A DNA stretch of 64,000 nt, taken from Paraflavitalea sp966211765. GTDB lineage: Bacteria > Bacteroidota > Bacteroidia > Chitinophagales > Chitinophagaceae. The notes beneath the pieces are model-generated. The model did no database searches and was not told the origin of the DNA. It saw nothing but the letters and a program-made list of their open reading frames with translations. Made by a program: the position numbers and the translations under genes. Below are positions 1 to 9,400 of this stretch, piece after piece (within the stretch, counting starts at the first letter, position 1; each line of letters opens with the position of its first letter). The stretch is taken from assembly GCA_966211765.1 (NCBI GenBank), contig CBIHOV010000005.1:1-64000 (forward strand), given 5' to 3'.

Positions 1-143
1 TTAACTCCTAACAAGGCCCGGCTCAGACAGGTATCGGACCCTTGTAAACTACCTGGGCCAATATCGTTGAATAGCTGGCCAACTCCTGTAGCACAGCCTG
101 TGTATCTATACCATTTATTTGCTGATCATATAATTAACCCATT

Positions 144-2291
144 ATGTATATCAGGCTTGTCTTCGCACTCCTTTTTTCCTGCCTTACCGGCCATTCAATT
201 GCCCAATCCAAACAGATCCTGATCGAAACCAGTCACTCGGCCCTGGTGCTGACTGTAGGAGGCAATCAGCGGGTGATGCAATCTTATCTCGGTAAAAAGC
301 TAACGCCTGCCGCGTACCCTTCCGGGGGACGGGAGGCCTACCTCACTGCCGGCATGGAAAACCAGTTTGAGCCGGCCATCCGCATGGTGCACAATGATGG
401 CAACGCCTCCCTGGAACTTAAATATGTTGCTCATAAAACAACACAGGCTGCCGATGTAGTGCAAACAGATATCCTGATGAAGGACCCGGTATACCCGGTG
501 GAAGTAACGCTTCACTACACGGCTTATTACAACAGCGATGTGATCAAAAGCTGGGCGGAAATACTGCACCGTGAAAAGCAACCCGCCATGCTTACAGAAT
601 ATGCTTCTTCCCTCCTCCACTTCAATGGGGAGGAATACTGGCTTACGCAATTTCATGGCGACTGGGCACGTGAGGTCAATATCATTGAAGAAAAACTGAC
701 CAATGGCATCAAGACCCTCGAAAGCAAGTTGGGCACCCGCACCAATTTTTACCAGACACAGGCTTTCTTCCTTTCCCTGAATGAAAAGTCGACCGAAACC
801 ACGGGCGAACTGATCGCAGGCACCCTGGCCTGGACCGGCAATTACCGGTATACTTTTGAGGTGGATCAGCGGAATGGCCTTCGCGTGCGGGCAGGTATCA
901 ACTCTTTTGCATCAGAATATTATACAGCACCCGGCCAGCCATTCATTACACCCGCATTTATTTTCACCTGGACGGATCAAGGCAAGGGACAAGCCAGCCG
1001 CAACCTGCACAACTGGGCGCGCAACTATGGTGTACTGGATGGTAATAAAGAACGGCTTACTTTACTCAATAACTGGGAAGCAACCCATACCAGTTTCGAT
1101 GAGAAGCGCCTGGTAGAACTCTTCGATGAAGGCAAAAAACTGGGCATCGACCTCTTCCTGCTGGATGATGGCTGGTTTGGCAATACGTTTCCGAGAAATG
1201 ATGACAAGGCAGGTCTGGGCGATTGGCAGGAAGACAAAAAGAAACTGCCTTCCGGGCTTGGTTACCTGGTAAAAGAAGCGGCCAATAAGGGCATCAAATT
1301 TGGCATCTGGCTGGAACCAGAAATGGTGAACCCCAAAAGTGACCTGTACCTGCAGCATCCGGATTGGATATTGAAACTACCCAACCGCGAAGAAAATTAT
1401 GGCCGCAACCAACTGGTGCTTGACCTGGTGAATCCGCAGGTGCAGGATTTTGTATTCAGGGTGGTAGATGATATGATGACCAAAAATCCCGGTATCGCCT
1501 TTATCAAATGGGATTGCAACCGCAGCATGACCAATGCTTACTCTCCTTACCTCAAAGAAAAACAATCGCACCTTTATATAGAATACACCAATGGCCTGTA
1601 CAAAGTGATGGAGCGCATCCGCACAAAGTATCCGCACCTGCCCATTATGTTGTGTGCCGGAGGCGGTGGCCGCACTGACTATGGCGCGCTGAAATACTTC
1701 ACCGAATTTTGGCCCAGCGACAATACGGATGGATTGGAACGTGTATATATTCAGTGGGGATATTCTTATTTCTTCCCTTCCAATACCATTTCGGCCCATG
1801 TAACCAGTATGGGTAAACTCCAATCGCTGAAGTTCAGGACGGATGTGGCCATGATGGGGAAAATGGGCTATGATATACGGGTCAACAATTTTACCCCCCA
1901 GGAATTACAATTCAGCCAGGATGCGGTAAAAACCTACAAGCGCATCAGCGAGACCGTTTGGTTTGGCAACCTGTACCGGATCATATCTCCCTATGAAGAA
2001 AGCAGGGCGGTACTGATGTATGTGGCAGCCAATAAAAGCAAGGCCATTCTCTTCAATTATCAATTACAAACCAGGCGCAAGGATATTTTTTCCCGGGTAA
2101 AGCTGCAGGGCCTTGATCCGCAGAAGAAATACCGTTTCCGGGAGATCAACCTTTTTCCCGACACCAAAGCAGCCAATCCGGACAATGACAAAGTGCTCAC
2201 CGGCGAATACCTGATGAACATCGGGCTCAACCTGGCCCCGGGCAGGATCGCCCCGCTGAGCAGCAATATATTCGAGTTGACAGAAGAGTAA
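144..2291 (+). CDS. Exported GH36 alpha-galactosidase
   Basis: Predicted secreted or periplasmic alpha-galactosidase that removes terminal alpha-1,6-galactose from oligo- or polysaccharides. Residues 1-21 form a signal peptide ending SIAQ. An N-terminal beta-sandwich region precedes a (beta/alpha)8 barrel with the GH36 signatures LLDDGWFGNTF and WLEPEMVNP. FIKWDCNRSM carries the likely nucleophile Asp457, and SDNTDG near 526-530 carries the acid/base Asp. At 715 residues it matches bacterial GH36 enzymes. The ATG at 144 is chosen because the signal peptide begins there; the leader is AT-rich with no strong Shine-Dalgarno. It is followed on the same strand by a propeller protein and a lyase, suggesting joint use on plant glycan. 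Family assignment is firm; the natural substrate is inferred. Confidence 0.93.
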   Translation: MYIRLVFALLFSCLTGHSIAQSKQILIETSHSALVLTVGGNQRVMQSYLGKKLTPAAYPSGGREAYLTAGMENQFEPAIRMVHNDGNASLELKYVAHKTTQAADVVQTDILMKDPVYPVEVTLHYTAYYNSDVIKSWAEILHREKQPAMLTEYASSLLHFNGEEYWLTQFHGDWAREVNIIEEKLTNGIKTLESKLGTRTNFYQTQAFFLSLNEKSTETTGELIAGTLAWTGNYRYTFEVDQRNGLRVRAGINSFASEYYTAPGQPFITPAFIFTWTDQGKGQASRNLHNWARNYGVLDGNKERLTLLNNWEATHTSFDEKRLVELFDEGKKLGIDLFLLDDGWFGNTFPRNDDKAGLGDWQEDKKKLPSGLGYLVKEAANKGIKFGIWLEPEMVNPKSDLYLQHPDWILKLPNREENYGRNQLVLDLVNPQVQDFVFRVVDDMMTKNPGIAFIKWDCNRSMTNAYSPYLKEKQSHLYIEYTNGLYKVMERIRTKYPHLPIMLCAGGGGRTDYGALKYFTEFWPSDNTDGLERVYIQWGYSYFFPSNTISAHVTSMGKLQSLKFRTDVAMMGKMGYDIRVNNFTPQELQFSQDAVKTYKRISETVWFGNLYRIISPYEESRAVLMYVAANKSKAILFNYQLQTRRKDIFSRVKLQGLDPQKKYRFREINLFPDTKAANPDNDKVLTGEYLMNIGLNLAPGRIAPLSSNIFELTEE

Positions 2292-2292
2292 A

Positions 2293-2332
2293 AGAAGGGC
2301 AACGAGGCATTGAGGCAACGAGGGGGAGTTGA
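2293..2332. repeat. Dispersed GCAACGAGG repeat, copy 1
   Basis: Two copies of GGCAACGAGG flank GGCATTGAGG just after the GH36 stop codon. Related wording recurs inside the 3' end of the gene at 12650, at 14093-14131 and as an inverted pair at 24989-25026. No coding role is apparent. Confidence 0.6.
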
Positions 2333-2423
2333 CAAGTTAATAGGTTTGACAGGGTCTGAAATTCTGTCTTCAGTATTCTGATTTCTGTATATCTTACAAG
2401 GGTTAACAGCAAACCAACCAAAC

Positions 2424-3257
2424 ATGAAAAAAACCTTAGCCTCCTTACTAACGATCATCGCTATCAGCGCCCAAGCGCAAACACATTCCCTGGTTAAAAT
2501 ATGGGAAACGGATTCCGTAGTGGCTGTACCTGAATCGGTACTGTACTTCGATCAAAAAGATACCTCCAGAAATATCCTCCTCGTATCGCTCATCGATGGC
2601 CAACCCTGGGAGGCCGATGGCAAGGGGGGCATTGCCGCCCTCAGCCCCAATGGAAAATTCTACGACTCTACCTGGGTTACCGGGCTCCACTGCCCCAAAG
2701 GAATGGGCATCTATAAGAACCGCCTGTATGTGGCCGACTTCAACTCGGTAGTGATCGTAGATATGAAGAATGCCAAAGTGGAAAAAAAGATCACCCACGA
2801 CAGCGCCCGTTCATTTAATGATATTACTGTTTCTGAAAAGGGCGATGTATATGTATCCGACTCCAAAACATTCAAGATATGGAAACTGGAAAATGACCAG
2901 CTCACCCTGTACCTGGAAAACATGACGGGGGTCAACGGCCTGAAAGCCGTAGGCAATGACCTCATCATAGGATCGGGCAAATCATTTTTAAAAGCAGATG
3001 CCCAAAAGCAGGTCACTAAAATAGCCGACCTGCCACAAGGCGCAGATGGTATTGAGCCTGTAGGCAATGGCGATTATATTGTGACGGCCTGGGCAGGATA
3101 CATCTTCTACGTACAAGCCGATGGTAAAGTAGAGACCCTGCTCGATACGCACCTTCAAAAAAGAAATACCGCCGATATTGGTTATGATCCGGTAAAGAAG
3201 ATCGTCTATGTGCCTACTTTCTTTGCCAAAACTGTAGCTGCTTACCAGCTTAAATAA
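2424..3257 (+). CDS. Exported SMP-30/NHL-like beta-propeller protein
   Basis: A 277-residue protein with a signal peptide (residues 1-18, ending ISAQAQ). The rest reads as six-bladed propeller repeats: GIAALSPNGKF, LYVADFNSVVIVD, DVYVSDSKTFKIWKL and IVYVPTFFAKTVAAYQ are blade-like strands with the alternating pattern of SMP-30/gluconolactonase and NHL proteins. Such proteins can be sugar lactonases or non-catalytic binders, and I cannot point to a definite metal-binding triad here. It lies 132 bp after the GH36 gene and 5 bp before the lyase gene, so it is probably co-transcribed with the lyase. Fold call is good; enzymatic function is open. Confidence 0.72.
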   Translation: MKKTLASLLTIIAISAQAQTHSLVKIWETDSVVAVPESVLYFDQKDTSRNILLVSLIDGQPWEADGKGGIAALSPNGKFYDSTWVTGLHCPKGMGIYKNRLYVADFNSVVIVDMKNAKVEKKITHDSARSFNDITVSEKGDVYVSDSKTFKIWKLENDQLTLYLENMTGVNGLKAVGNDLIIGSGKSFLKADAQKQVTKIADLPQGADGIEPVGNGDYIVTAWAGYIFYVQADGKVETLLDTHLQKRNTADIGYDPVKKIVYVPTFFAKTVAAYQLK

Positions 3258-3262
3258 GAACT

Positions 3263-4453
3263 ATGAAACGTTTGCTTTGTGCCCTTGTATTGCCTTTTGT
3301 TTGTTTAAGATCTACGGCCCAGTTGCCGGAAGTATTGCTACTCGATGCGCAAAACCTGCACCGGGTAAAACAATCCGTACAGGCAAAAGACAAAGCGGTG
3401 GAACAACACCTGCTCAGGTTATTGCAGGAGGCCGACAAACTGATGGAGATGAAACCAGTCTCTGTTATGGACAAAGGCCTTATCCCCGTAAGTGGCAACA
3501 AACATGATTATATGAGCCAGGCCCCCTATTTCTGGTACGACAGTTCAAAGCCCAATGGACTGCCCTACCTGCGCCGGGATGGTGAACGCAATCCGGAGAT
3601 TAATAAGATCACCGACCGGAGCAATTTGGGTAAGCTGGAGAATGCCACCCGCGTGCTCTCCCTGGCCTGGTACTTCACGGACAAGGAACAATATGCCGCC
3701 AAAGCTGCCGAGCTGCTGCGCAGCTGGTTTCTGGAAGCCGCTACTAGAATGAACCCACATCTGAATTATGCCCAGGCCATTCCCGGCATCAATGATGGCA
3801 GGGGCATAGGGATCATTGAGACCATCGCGCTGACCGGTATTGCAGATGCTGCCGGATTGCTCAAAGGATCAAAAGCATGGCCGCTTAAAGACCACAAGGC
3901 CCTACAACAATGGTATAAGGAATACCTGCAGTGGATGCTCACCAGCAAAAATGGAATGGATGAACATGCCGCTAAAAATAACCACGGCACCTGGTTTTAT
4001 GTGCAGGCGGTAGACTTTGCGCTGTTCTGTGGCAATAAAGCAAAAGCCCGTGAACTGGCTGAAGAAAGTAAAAAAAGGCTCGACAGTCAGCTTACAGCCG
4101 AAGGGCAAATGCCGCTGGAACTGGAAAGGACCGCTGCCCTTGGCTACAGCACCTTTAACCTGCGCGCCTGGTTTATGCTGGCCAACCTGGCCAGCAAGGT
4201 GAACATTGATCTTTGGAATTATACCAATTCAAAGGGAGCCGGCCTTCGTACAGCACTCGACTGGTTAAGTCCCTACGCCTTTGGAGAAAAGCCCTGGACC
4301 TACCAACAGATCAACAAATACAACAAAGACGATATGTTCCCGCTGATAACGCAGGCGGCCGTTATATGGAAAGCGCCCGCCTATGCAGCAAGGGCAGAAC
4401 AATTGGCTAAAACGGTGAAAGACCCGGCCGATGTACTGCTCTACGGGCGATAA
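3263..4453 (+). CDS. Exported alginate-lyase-superfamily polysaccharide lyase (PL5/PL38-like)
   Basis: A 396-residue (alpha/alpha)-toroid protein of the alginate_lyase Pfam type. Residues 1-19 are a signal peptide (CLRSTAQ). Family landmarks are SQAPYFWYD near residue 90, NPHLNYAQAIPG near 170, the catalytic-type NNHGTWFYVQ near 239, and ELERTAALGYSTFNLRAW near 287, which holds the Arg and Tyr expected of the catalytic set. Members cut uronic-acid backbones (alginate, glucuronan) by beta-elimination. Terrestrial plant-type neighbours make a glucuronan- or pectin-like substrate as plausible as alginate. A paralog lies at 61632-62804. The start is 5 bp after the preceding stop, indicating an operon. 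Confidence 0.82.
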   Translation: MKRLLCALVLPFVCLRSTAQLPEVLLLDAQNLHRVKQSVQAKDKAVEQHLLRLLQEADKLMEMKPVSVMDKGLIPVSGNKHDYMSQAPYFWYDSSKPNGLPYLRRDGERNPEINKITDRSNLGKLENATRVLSLAWYFTDKEQYAAKAAELLRSWFLEAATRMNPHLNYAQAIPGINDGRGIGIIETIALTGIADAAGLLKGSKAWPLKDHKALQQWYKEYLQWMLTSKNGMDEHAAKNNHGTWFYVQAVDFALFCGNKAKARELAEESKKRLDSQLTAEGQMPLELERTAALGYSTFNLRAWFMLANLASKVNIDLWNYTNSKGAGLRTALDWLSPYAFGEKPWTYQQINKYNKDDMFPLITQAAVIWKAPAYAARAEQLAKTVKDPADVLLYGR

Positions 4454-4543
4454 TAGCTTCATGACGCAGCCACGTGGAGGATTGCCTCCCGCTTGTGGCG
4501 AGACAAGCTCTAAAGGGGCAAGAATAACCTTCAACCAGATCAG

Positions 4544-4611
4544 GGTGAGCCGCCCCTGAAGGGCGACCCACCCTTCGATACTCCTTCGATAGCACTTCGA
4601 CAGGATGACAG
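4544..4611. repeat. Dispersed GGTGAGCCGCCC hairpin repeat, copy 1
   Basis: GGTGAGCCGCCC and GGGCGACCCACC form an imperfect hairpin between two convergent genes, followed by CTTCGACAGGATGACAG. A close relative lies at 45924-45980. Its position past both stop codons suggests a 3'-end or terminator-like role, but there is no U-tract. Confidence 0.55.
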
Positions 4612-4640
4612 CTTAATTCAACGGCATGGGCAAATAGCAC

Positions 4641-5825
4641 TTATTTCTTAGCTTTGGCCAGGCTTGCTTTGAAAGCATCTACAATAAGCTGGGTATCGCG
4701 GGAAAGCAGGGTCTCGTTGACCATGATCTTCACCGGATCGTTGTCCCTTCTGCCGCCCATGTAGATATTGTATTCCTTTCTTAATGAATCCCTGAATTTG
4801 GCCAGGTCGATCTCTTTGGTCACTTGTAGATCGAAGATATTGGTTCCCCCTTTTAAAGTATTGATCTGCAGACCAGGTAACTTGTTTAACTGCGTAAAAA
4901 GTTCAGTTGACTTTTTGACCACTCCTTTCAAGCGGTCATCCAAACCTTCCAGGTGATGCAGGGCCATGGCAGCATTGATCCAGAACTGGTACATAGTACC
5001 GCCATGCACTTTGATCAGGTGACGCATTTTGTCAATCACTACTTTATCTCCGCACAACATGGCACCGCCCGGAGCTCCTAAGTATTTATACAGGGAAATA
5101 TATACCGTATCGAAATGCCGGGCATATTCAATCACCGGGATTCCTGTAAAGGCCGATGCCAGGTGTATGCGGGCGCCGTCGAGGTGTAGTTTATAGCCTT
5201 TCTCCCGGCACCAGGCCGATATCTTTTTGATCTCTTCTATGTCTACTGTTTTGCCATCACACCGGCGCACGGGATTCTCAATAGATATTGCGCCAATGCC
5301 GCTTTTAAATACCTCTCCTTCATCAAGCGACCTGATGGATGCCTGCAGGTCGGCCAGGGTAAAAGCTGCTTCATTGGGGGCCAGGGGTATCAGTCTTTTG
5401 CTGTGTATGGATTGCGCAGCATCTGCCTCATCGCGGTATACATGGCTGGTTTCCTGAACAAATACCTTGGTATTGTCGCCGCTCAGCACAGCAATGGCCA
5501 ATTGATTCGCCATGGTGCCCGTGGGCATGAAAATAGCCGCCTGCTTGCCGGTCATGGCCATGAACTTCTTTTCCAGGGCCTCCACCACCCCACCTTCCCC
5601 ATAAAAATCAGACTGGATAGCTGCTGCCTGGTTCACCTGCTGCAGTTTGGCAATGAACTCCTGAGGATTGTAATTGGGACCATCAAAAAAGAAATAGATA
5701 GGGGATGGCTGGTCAGCCAGGCCGGTCTGGCCAGTCTCACGGGCCAAAGCGCCAAAAGGGATGGCGGCGCCCAGGGATGGCAAAGCAGCGATACCGGATG
5801 TTTTTAGGAAATTCCTTCTGTGCAT
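4641..5825 (-). CDS. Low-specificity L-threonine aldolase-like PLP enzyme with Tat-type signal
   Basis: Beta-eliminating-lyase family, fold-type I PLP enzyme that would cleave L-threonine/allo-threonine to glycine and acetaldehyde. Residues 1-29 resemble a Tat leader (MHRRNFLKTSGIAALPSLGA), unusual for an aldolase, which is normally cytosolic. Family marks are FMPTGTMANQLAI near 100-112, HLDGARIHLASA near 218, and the probable Schiff-base lysine in SLYKYLGAPGG near 248, where canonical enzymes have a SKGLGAP-type stretch. Length (394) is the usual ~340 plus the leader. It is transcribed away from the SusC gene across a 575-bp region and has no operon partner. Exact substrate and export are uncertain. 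Confidence 0.82.
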   Translation of the reverse strand: MHRRNFLKTSGIAALPSLGAAIPFGALARETGQTGLADQPSPIYFFFDGPNYNPQEFIAKLQQVNQAAAIQSDFYGEGGVVEALEKKFMAMTGKQAAIFMPTGTMANQLAIAVLSGDNTKVFVQETSHVYRDEADAAQSIHSKRLIPLAPNEAAFTLADLQASIRSLDEGEVFKSGIGAISIENPVRRCDGKTVDIEEIKKISAWCREKGYKLHLDGARIHLASAFTGIPVIEYARHFDTVYISLYKYLGAPGGAMLCGDKVVIDKMRHLIKVHGGTMYQFWINAAMALHHLEGLDDRLKGVVKKSTELFTQLNKLPGLQINTLKGGTNIFDLQVTKEIDLAKFRDSLRKEYNIYMGGRRDNDPVKIMVNETLLSRDTQLIVDAFKASLAKAKK

Positions 5826-6147
5826 ATAAGGTTGGGTTTAAACAGCATACAATTTTTAAAACTACGGATTAGCCGCCGGATTCCCAATGAAGGCAATATT
5901 GTTTTATCCTTTGGTTAGTTAATTGCAAAAAAAATAAACAAAGATGACCCTGGCATTAAAAAAAGATCCTCAGTAAATACCGGGGACTTTTTGTTCTTAA
6001 TCAGAACTATTCATGACACATGAGAATCTTAATAAGACACACTACCCTCCGTAATTTATTTCATTCCTGGCAGTTCCTGAAACAGGATAACGATCCAATA
6101 ACCAACGGATAACATTTATAAAAGCGATCACTTCACTTAAGGGTTTG

Positions 6148-6160
6148 GGTTACCGTAACC
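6148..6160. promoter_or_regulatory. Palindrome GGTTACCGTAACC, candidate operator
   Basis: Perfect 6-bp arms (GGTTAC/GTAACC) around one base, about 240 bp before the SusC start. A dimeric regulator site is possible; no cognate regulator is adjacent. Confidence 0.35.
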
Positions 6161-6220
6161 GCTATAACGGATTAGCAAAAATGTACAAAAAACTCCCCAA
6201 CGAACAAGAACTAATAACAT

Positions 6221-6272
6221 CATGATAACTTTCAAATAACACATGCAAATTATAAGTTATGAACTTATCATG
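6221..6272. promoter_or_regulatory. Nested inverted repeats, candidate operator
   Basis: CATGATAACTT at 6221-6231 is answered by AACTTATCATG at 6262-6272 with one mismatch. The right part also contains ATAAGTT-atg-AACTTAT (6252-6268), a perfect 7-bp palindrome. It lies about 130-180 bp upstream of SusC. Confidence 0.35.
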
Positions 6273-6305
6273 TTAAGCAGCAACACCGCCGGGCATTCTG
6301 TCCAT

Positions 6306-6368
6306 AGGCAATAGGGGTTACTAACTAACGGCCACCACAGGTGCCTGGCCGTTAGTTGGTCATTGCCT
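6306..6368 (+). promoter_or_regulatory. Long hairpin in the SusC 5' leader
   Basis: AACTAACGGCCA (6323-6334) and TGGCCGTTAGTT (6346-6357) form a perfect 12-bp stem with an 11-base loop. An outer 7-bp stem, AGGCAAT (6306-6312) with ATTGCCT (6362-6368), closes over an asymmetric internal loop. The structure ends 33 bases before the SusC ATG and has no following U-tract, so it looks like a leader element for translation, stability or sRNA control and not a terminator. Function is inferred. Confidence 0.55.
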
Positions 6369-6401
6369 GCATAAACAAATTCTACCATCAAATTTAAAGA
6401 C

Positions 6402-9400
6402 ATGAGAAAAGTTCTATTACTACCCGTAGTATTACTATGGTGTATTATGGTACTAGCCCAAAACAAAGTTCTTACCGGGAGGGTTACCGACGAAAAAGGT
6501 GATCCCATCCCCTTCGCTTCAGTAAAGATCAACGGTACTACAACAGGGGTTGCTGCCGATGACAATGGTTTCTTCAGAATTTCTGCCCCCGATAACGCCG
6601 TACTGGAAGTCAGCGCTTCCGGTTATTCCACCAGGGTATTCAATTCAGCCGGCCAAGGCGCCACCCTCACCATTAGTCTAACCAAGTCCAACGAGGAATT
6701 GGCCGCTGTAATTGTCACTACCGGATTAGGTATTAAACGGCAAGCCAAGGAGTTAGGTTATGCCGCTACGTCACTCACCAACCGTACTATTGTTCAAGGT
6801 AAGGCCGTAAACGTGGCGCAAGCATTAAACGGAAAAGTATCCGGCGTTTCAGTAGCTACCACCAACAGTGGGGTGTTTGAAAATGCCAAGATCAATATTC
6901 GTGGTATCCGTTCACTTACTGGTAATAACCAGCCCATGCTTGTTATTGATGGAGCACCCACTCCATTGGGCTATCTCTCCTCCATACCACCAGATGATAT
7001 TCAAGATCTTACTGTCTTAAAAAGTGCCGCCTCTGCCGCCATCTATGGACCCGATGCGGTGAACGGGGTTATCCTCGTTACCACTAAAAAAGGCGCCAGT
7101 AAGAAAATGAGTGTTTCGATCAGCACCTCTGTTCAGGCAGCCCGGGTGGCCTACTTCCCCAAGTTGCAGGACCAGTTTGGCGCCGGCGCCGGTGAAATAG
7201 TTGACCAGTATGGCAACTATGGGTATGTGCCTTACGAAAACCAACAATATGGTCCCCGTTTCGACGGCACCATGCAGGATATAGGTATTGCTATTGAAGA
7301 TGGTTCTATACAAAGAGGCCCTTATTCCAATCTCTATGCCAAGGACAAAAAGAAATTCTGGAATACAGGTATCACCTACCAGAATTCAGTTTCCATTGCA
7401 GGAGAAGACTTCTTTGTAAGTATACAGGATGCCAAAGTAAAGGGCCTGATGCCTGAAGATGAGAACAGAAGGACCAGTATCCGCTTCAACGGAGGCAAGA
7501 AATACGGTAACCTCTCTGTAAACTATGGACTGAACTATGTGCTGCAGAATTATAATGTAGTGAATGAAGCAGGCATGGCCAATTTATTCCCTGCTTATAA
7601 TGGTAGTATCTTTTTCACGGTATTACAAACACCGGCCAATGTACCACTTACCTCTTATAAGAACTGGCGCGATGATAAATTTGCCCAGTATTCCAATTAT
7701 TATAATGAATACGCAGTGAACCCTTATTGGATCATCGGTAACCTGCGCCAAAAGGGCCGGGAAGATGACCTGATTGGTAACCTCGATGTAAGCTACCAGT
7801 TCTGGCCCTGGCTCAAAGGAACCGCCCGCGTGAGCACCAACCTCGCCTTTACCAATTTCAAGAATACCACCGCACCCGTAGTAGTTTCTGACTGGGCTGT
7901 AGCCCACCGCAACGCTACTCAATACACCAACCGGCCAGGTAGTGTATTTGATGATCAGGCACAGACCAGCACCATCAACCTGGATTACTTTTTGAATGGT
8001 GACAAAGACATCAATAAGGACTTCAACATCAGGTACCTCGCCGGTGGCATGGTGCGCAACAACCGCTCAAAAGATGTATCCATCGGGGGTAATAACCTGG
8101 TGGTGCCATATCTCTATAATGTAGCTGTACGCAGTGGTGATGCCGCTGTGCCGCTTTATCCCAGTAATGCCAATACCGAAAGCAGGCTGCTCTCTGCTTA
8201 TGGAAGTATTGGTCTTAACTTCAGGGATTGGGCCTTCCTGGAACTGACCGGAAGAAATGACTGGGACAGCCGTTTGCTGCAAACCAACCGTTCTTTCTTT
8301 TATCCCGGCGCCAATGCAGCCATCATCCTGTCGGATGCCGTACCCGGTATCAAGAACAGTGAGTTCATCTCTTTCGCCAAAGTAAGGGCTGCTTACTCCA
8401 AATCAGGTAACGTAAACGTGGGCGTGTATTCCCTGCAGGCTACCTATTCACAACCTGGTGGATTTCCTTATGGCAATACGGCCGGTTTTACCGCCAATCA
8501 AACCATTCCTAATCCCGATCTGAAACCCGAGTTTGTAAAGACCCTGGAGATCGGTGCAGAACTGGGCTTCTTAAAGAACAGGATCAACCTGGAAGCAACC
8601 TACTTCAACCAGAAATCAGACAACCAGATATTACAGGTATCACAGTCTTCCACAACCGGCTATACCATCGGCCTGGCCAATGCCGCCAGTTTTAAGAACT
8701 ATGGTGTGGAACTGGACCTGGGCCTCAACCCCGTGGTGAATATCGGCAAAGGCCGTATTGACCTCAAGGTGAATGCTACCTATAATGACAACGAGGTACT
8801 GAGTACACTCAACAATATACCTGTTGTGATCGGTGGTAATGCAGGCTTCTTTCAAAATTCAGTAAGCTCTCCTACTGCCAACAATATCGCCGTAGTAGGC
8901 AAACCTGCTTTTGGCTTTCAACTGACCGATTATGTAAGGGATTCATTGGGAAGAGTGATCGTAGATGCCACAACAGGCTATCCTTCACAGGCATCTGAAC
9001 TGGTAGTAAGAGGCCGTTCATTGCCCCTTTGGGTAGTGGGTATTTCTCCTTCCTATACCCTGGGCAATTTCTCTGTAAGCATGACCTGGGAGTACAAAGG
9101 TGGCCATAATTTCTACTCAGGCCTGGGCAGTGATGAGGACTTTGCCGGCATTTCTGCACGCAGTGCAGATTATGGCCGTGAGCGTTTTGTATTTCCCAAC
9201 TCTTCAATATGGGATGGTTCTAAATATGTACCCAATACCAATATTCAGGTACAGGATGGTAATTATGCCTTCTGGACAGGCGCCGCTCTCAATACGGCTA
9301 TTGCCACCAACTACTTTGCCAGTGCAGCCGCCTGGCGCTTAAGGGAATTGAATATTTCCTATGTACTGCCGCTGAAGTGGTTTGGCAATCAAAACATACT

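Larger units (their letters stand above)
5826..6401. other. Divergent intergenic control region
   Basis: No gene is seen in these 576 bases. The region must hold the promoters of the threonine aldolase (leftward) and the SusC gene (rightward). It contains a short perfect palindrome (6148-6160), a pair of related inverted repeats (6221-6272) and a long hairpin directly before SusC (6306-6368). I could not place a convincing TTTG/TAnnTTTG promoter. Confidence 0.5.
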
